6,143 bases of DNA from Hyphomonadaceae bacterium (GTDB taxonomy: Bacteria; Pseudomonadota; Alphaproteobacteria; Caulobacterales; Aquidulcibacteraceae), in the NCBI GenBank assembly GCA_016791325.1, contig JAEUMU010000118.1, forward strand, positions 1-6,143, written 5' to 3'. Shown piece by piece: positions 4,754 to 6,143 of the stretch; the first letter of the stretch is position 1, and every line of letters begins with the position of its first letter. Under the pieces are notes generated by a model. That model had not been told where the DNA came from, ran no database searches, and saw only the letters and a list, made by a program, of their open reading frames with translations. A program made the position numbers and the translations under genes.

Positions 4754-6143
4754 CTAGGTTTGCCCATCGCCGCGCGCATAGCCGACAATCGCGGCACGGA
4801 CGAAATCATCGAAATTGATGCTGTCGAGATGCGGCGGGTGCGCCGCCCAGGGCGGCCCATCGAGCATCTGCACCGTGATGTCTGGCGTCTTGCCGCGGCT
4901 GCGGCGGCGGCGCTGCAAGGCGTGCGTCGCCTCCTTATCCACCCACTCCGACTGCGCCGCCGCCTTCGACCAGCACAAATGAAACAGATCGGCGCGATCG
5001 ATTTCGCGGCGCAGGCGCGGGCCCCATTCTTCACCGGATTGCAGCGAGGTGCGGTCCCAGAAATGCGCGACGCCGGCCATGGCATATGCTGTGGCGATAG
5101 CGGAGACGGTTTCGCGATCGGCGCTGGAATAGGAAAGGAACACGCGCTTGTGGCGCTTCAGGCGCACGTCGCCGGTTGATGCGGGCTTCTTGGCGGCGCC
5201 GATGATTTTGCGTGTGAAGGCCAGCACGCCGATCTGGGCGTCGTCCACGAACACACGCGCCAGAAACACCGCCTGCTTGGCGTCGTCCTCGGCTTCGGCG
5301 GTAAAGGAAAAGTCGATCGGCTCTCCGTTCCACCGCCGCCGCTGCAGCGCGCCTTCGCAGGCCGCGCCCCGCACTTCGAGCGCCACGCCGATGTGCGCCC
5401 CTAAGGCGATCTCGCCGATGCCCATGCTTTGCGGCGCCGGTTCGGCCTGAGGGTCGATCTTGCGCGCGGCTTTGATTACGTCGCGCAATTGCTTGGGCTG
5501 ATGGATGACGATGCGCACCAGTTCGGGCGTGCCGCGGCGCAGTTTCTTCGGCGCAAAGGCGGTGGCGTCGGCCTGCGCGCGCGGGACATCTCCTTCGCGG
5601 ATCGATTGCGCCCGCGACGTCGGCGCATCGGATTGCGCCAGCGCCTCCGTGGGTGCGCTGCGCTTGGCGGCAGCGCGCGCGCGCTCCGGTTCGGCAGGCG
5701 CTTCGGAGGCGGCGGGCGCAGGTGGAGGTGCGGCCGCCTCCAGAGGCGCGGGCGCGGGCGCCGGTTCAAGGGCGGGCGGCGGCGCCTCTTCTTCATCCGC
5801 CGCGTGCGCATCGCCGTCATCGGCGCTTGGCGCTTCCGATTGCGGTGCGCCGCCGGCCAATTGATCCGCCGCGGTTTCTTCCGGCGGCGTTGGGTCGGCC
5901 GCCGGCGGCGGGGCGGGCGGCTCGGGCTCGGGCTCGGGCGCAGCTTCAAGCTCAGGCGCTGCTTGCGGCGGCTGGGGTTCAGGGGGGGACGCCGGCGGCG
6001 GTTCGATTGGGGCCGCGCGCGGCGCTTGCTCCATTTCGCGGCGGCGCTGCGCGCGCGCGCGCGCTTCCTCCAGGCTCATCGCCGGCCAATCGGCGGGCAA
6101 GAACGCAAAACGCTCCAGCGCCCGCGCGTCCAGCGTGATAAGC
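4754..6143 (-). CDS. TIR-domain protein with Pro/Ala/Glu-rich linker and unassigned middle domain; 5' end probably outside window
   Basis: Numbering here counts from the TTG at 6100. Residues about 25-165 are a low-complexity Pro/Ala/Glu linker. Residues 186-300 are a compact beta-rich domain I cannot assign (RIVIHQPKQLRDVIKAARKI onward, later VFVDDAQIGVLAF). Residues 317-440 are a TIR domain: RVFLSYSSADRE, HFWDRTSLQSGEEW, and DLFHLCWSKAAAQSEWVDKE, where E390 occupies the catalytic glutamate position of TIR NADases. NAD cleavage or signalling is therefore possible but unproven. Upstream of 6100 the frame stays open to the edge with normal coding bias and reads LITLDARALERFAFLPADWP, which looks like the end of another domain. 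Neither the TTG at 6100 nor the ATG at 6079 has a well-placed ribosome site, so I treat the gene as 5'-partial; if it is complete, the start is 6100 or 6079. The stop lies 9 bp from the convergent nuclease gene. No membrane segment is seen in the visible part. Confidence 0.82.
   Translation of the reverse strand, partial: LITLDARALERFAFLPADWPAMSLEEARARAQRRREMEQAPRAAPIEPPPASPPEPQPPQAAPELEAAPEPEPEPPAPPPAADPTPPEETAADQLAGGAPQSEAPSADDGDAHAADEEEAPPPALEPAPAPAPLEAAAPPPAPAASEAPAEPERARAAAKRSAPTEALAQSDAPTSRAQSIREGDVPRAQADATAFAPKKLRRGTPELVRIVIHQPKQLRDVIKAARKIDPQAEPAPQSMGIGEIALGAHIGVALEVRGAACEGALQRRRWNGEPIDFSFTAEAEDDAKQAVFLARVFVDDAQIGVLAFTRKIIGAAKKPASTGDVRLKRHKRVFLSYSSADRETVSAIATAYAMAGVAHFWDRTSLQSGEEWGPRLRREIDRADLFHLCWSKAAAQSEWVDKEATHALQRRRRSRGKTPDITVQMLDGPPWAAHPPHLDSINFDDFVRAAIVGYARGDGQT
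5921..5938. repeat. Short tandem repeat (CTCGGG)x3 inside the TIR gene linker
   Basis: Three perfect tandem 6-bp units. On the coding (minus) strand they encode Pro-Glu repeated three times within the linker. Unit gain or loss would keep the frame and only change linker length. Confidence 0.7.
6049..6064. repeat. Dinucleotide run (GC)x8 near the visible 5' end of the TIR gene
   Basis: Sixteen bases of alternating GC, encoding alternating Ala-Arg in an EEARARAQRRRE helix. A slip by one unit would shift the frame. Such runs occur by chance in very GC-rich genes, so a function is only a possibility. Confidence 0.6.

Noticed and set aside
5653..6138. Plus-strand open frame opposite the TIR linker
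   Set aside because: It is a shadow of the Pro/Ala/Glu-rich coding strand: Arg/Ala repeats only, no ribosome site and no recognisable domain.
1..6143. CRISPR array, insertion sequence or prophage signature
   Set aside because: No regularly spaced repeats, transposase motifs, terminal inverted repeats or phage structural genes were found on reading either strand.

Overview
The window is GC-rich (roughly 65% by eye) and almost fully coding, with G/C-ending codons. Several signs point to an alphaproteobacterium, possibly of the Caulobacterales/Hyphomonadaceae type. The protein families are typical of that class, the tRNA promoter resembles the Caulobacter housekeeping consensus (TTGACG-S, short spacer, GCTA-type -10), and the tRNA resembles alphaproteobacterial CAT-anticodon isoleucine tRNAs. 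This placement is inferred from sequence character, not from a database match.

Left part (1-2038): the N-terminal half of a PF10118-like predicted metal-dependent hydrolase runs leftwards off the window. It diverges from a TetR-family repressor gene. A perfect 6-4-6 palindrome, TTGACA-AAAA-TGTCAA (419-434), sits between them and covers the repressor start codon and its likely -10. It is also positioned as the -35 of the hydrolase gene, so one operator could control both genes. The repressor stop codon directly abuts the ATG of a DusB/NifR3-type tRNA-dihydrouridine synthase, so the two are probably co-transcribed.

Middle (2039-3160): a tRNA gene with a CAT anticodon (2142-2214) follows dusB with its own promoter. 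Its acceptor stem favours tRNA-Ile2 (lysidine-modified) over elongator Met. A leftward gene (2400-3002) then encodes a 200-residue unassigned membrane protein with a coiled-coil-like N-terminus, one long hydrophobic segment, and a CxxC / CPxxH cysteine-histidine motif that could bind metal.

Right part (3161-6143): diverging from the membrane protein is a complete beta-CASP metallo-beta-lactamase-fold RNase-type nuclease of 527 residues. It starts at a TTG with a strong Shine-Dalgarno sequence. Its stop lies 9 bp from the stop of a convergent leftward gene encoding a multidomain TIR protein. That protein has a long Pro/Ala/Glu-rich linker, a middle domain I cannot assign, and a C-terminal TIR domain with the NADase-type glutamate in place. 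Its frame is open to the window edge, so the true N-terminus probably lies outside.

The genes do not form one obvious pathway. A tRNA modification enzyme, a tRNA and an RNA-processing-type nuclease give the region an RNA-metabolism flavour. The TIR protein is the best candidate for an unusual signalling or defence component, but its upstream neighbours cannot be seen.
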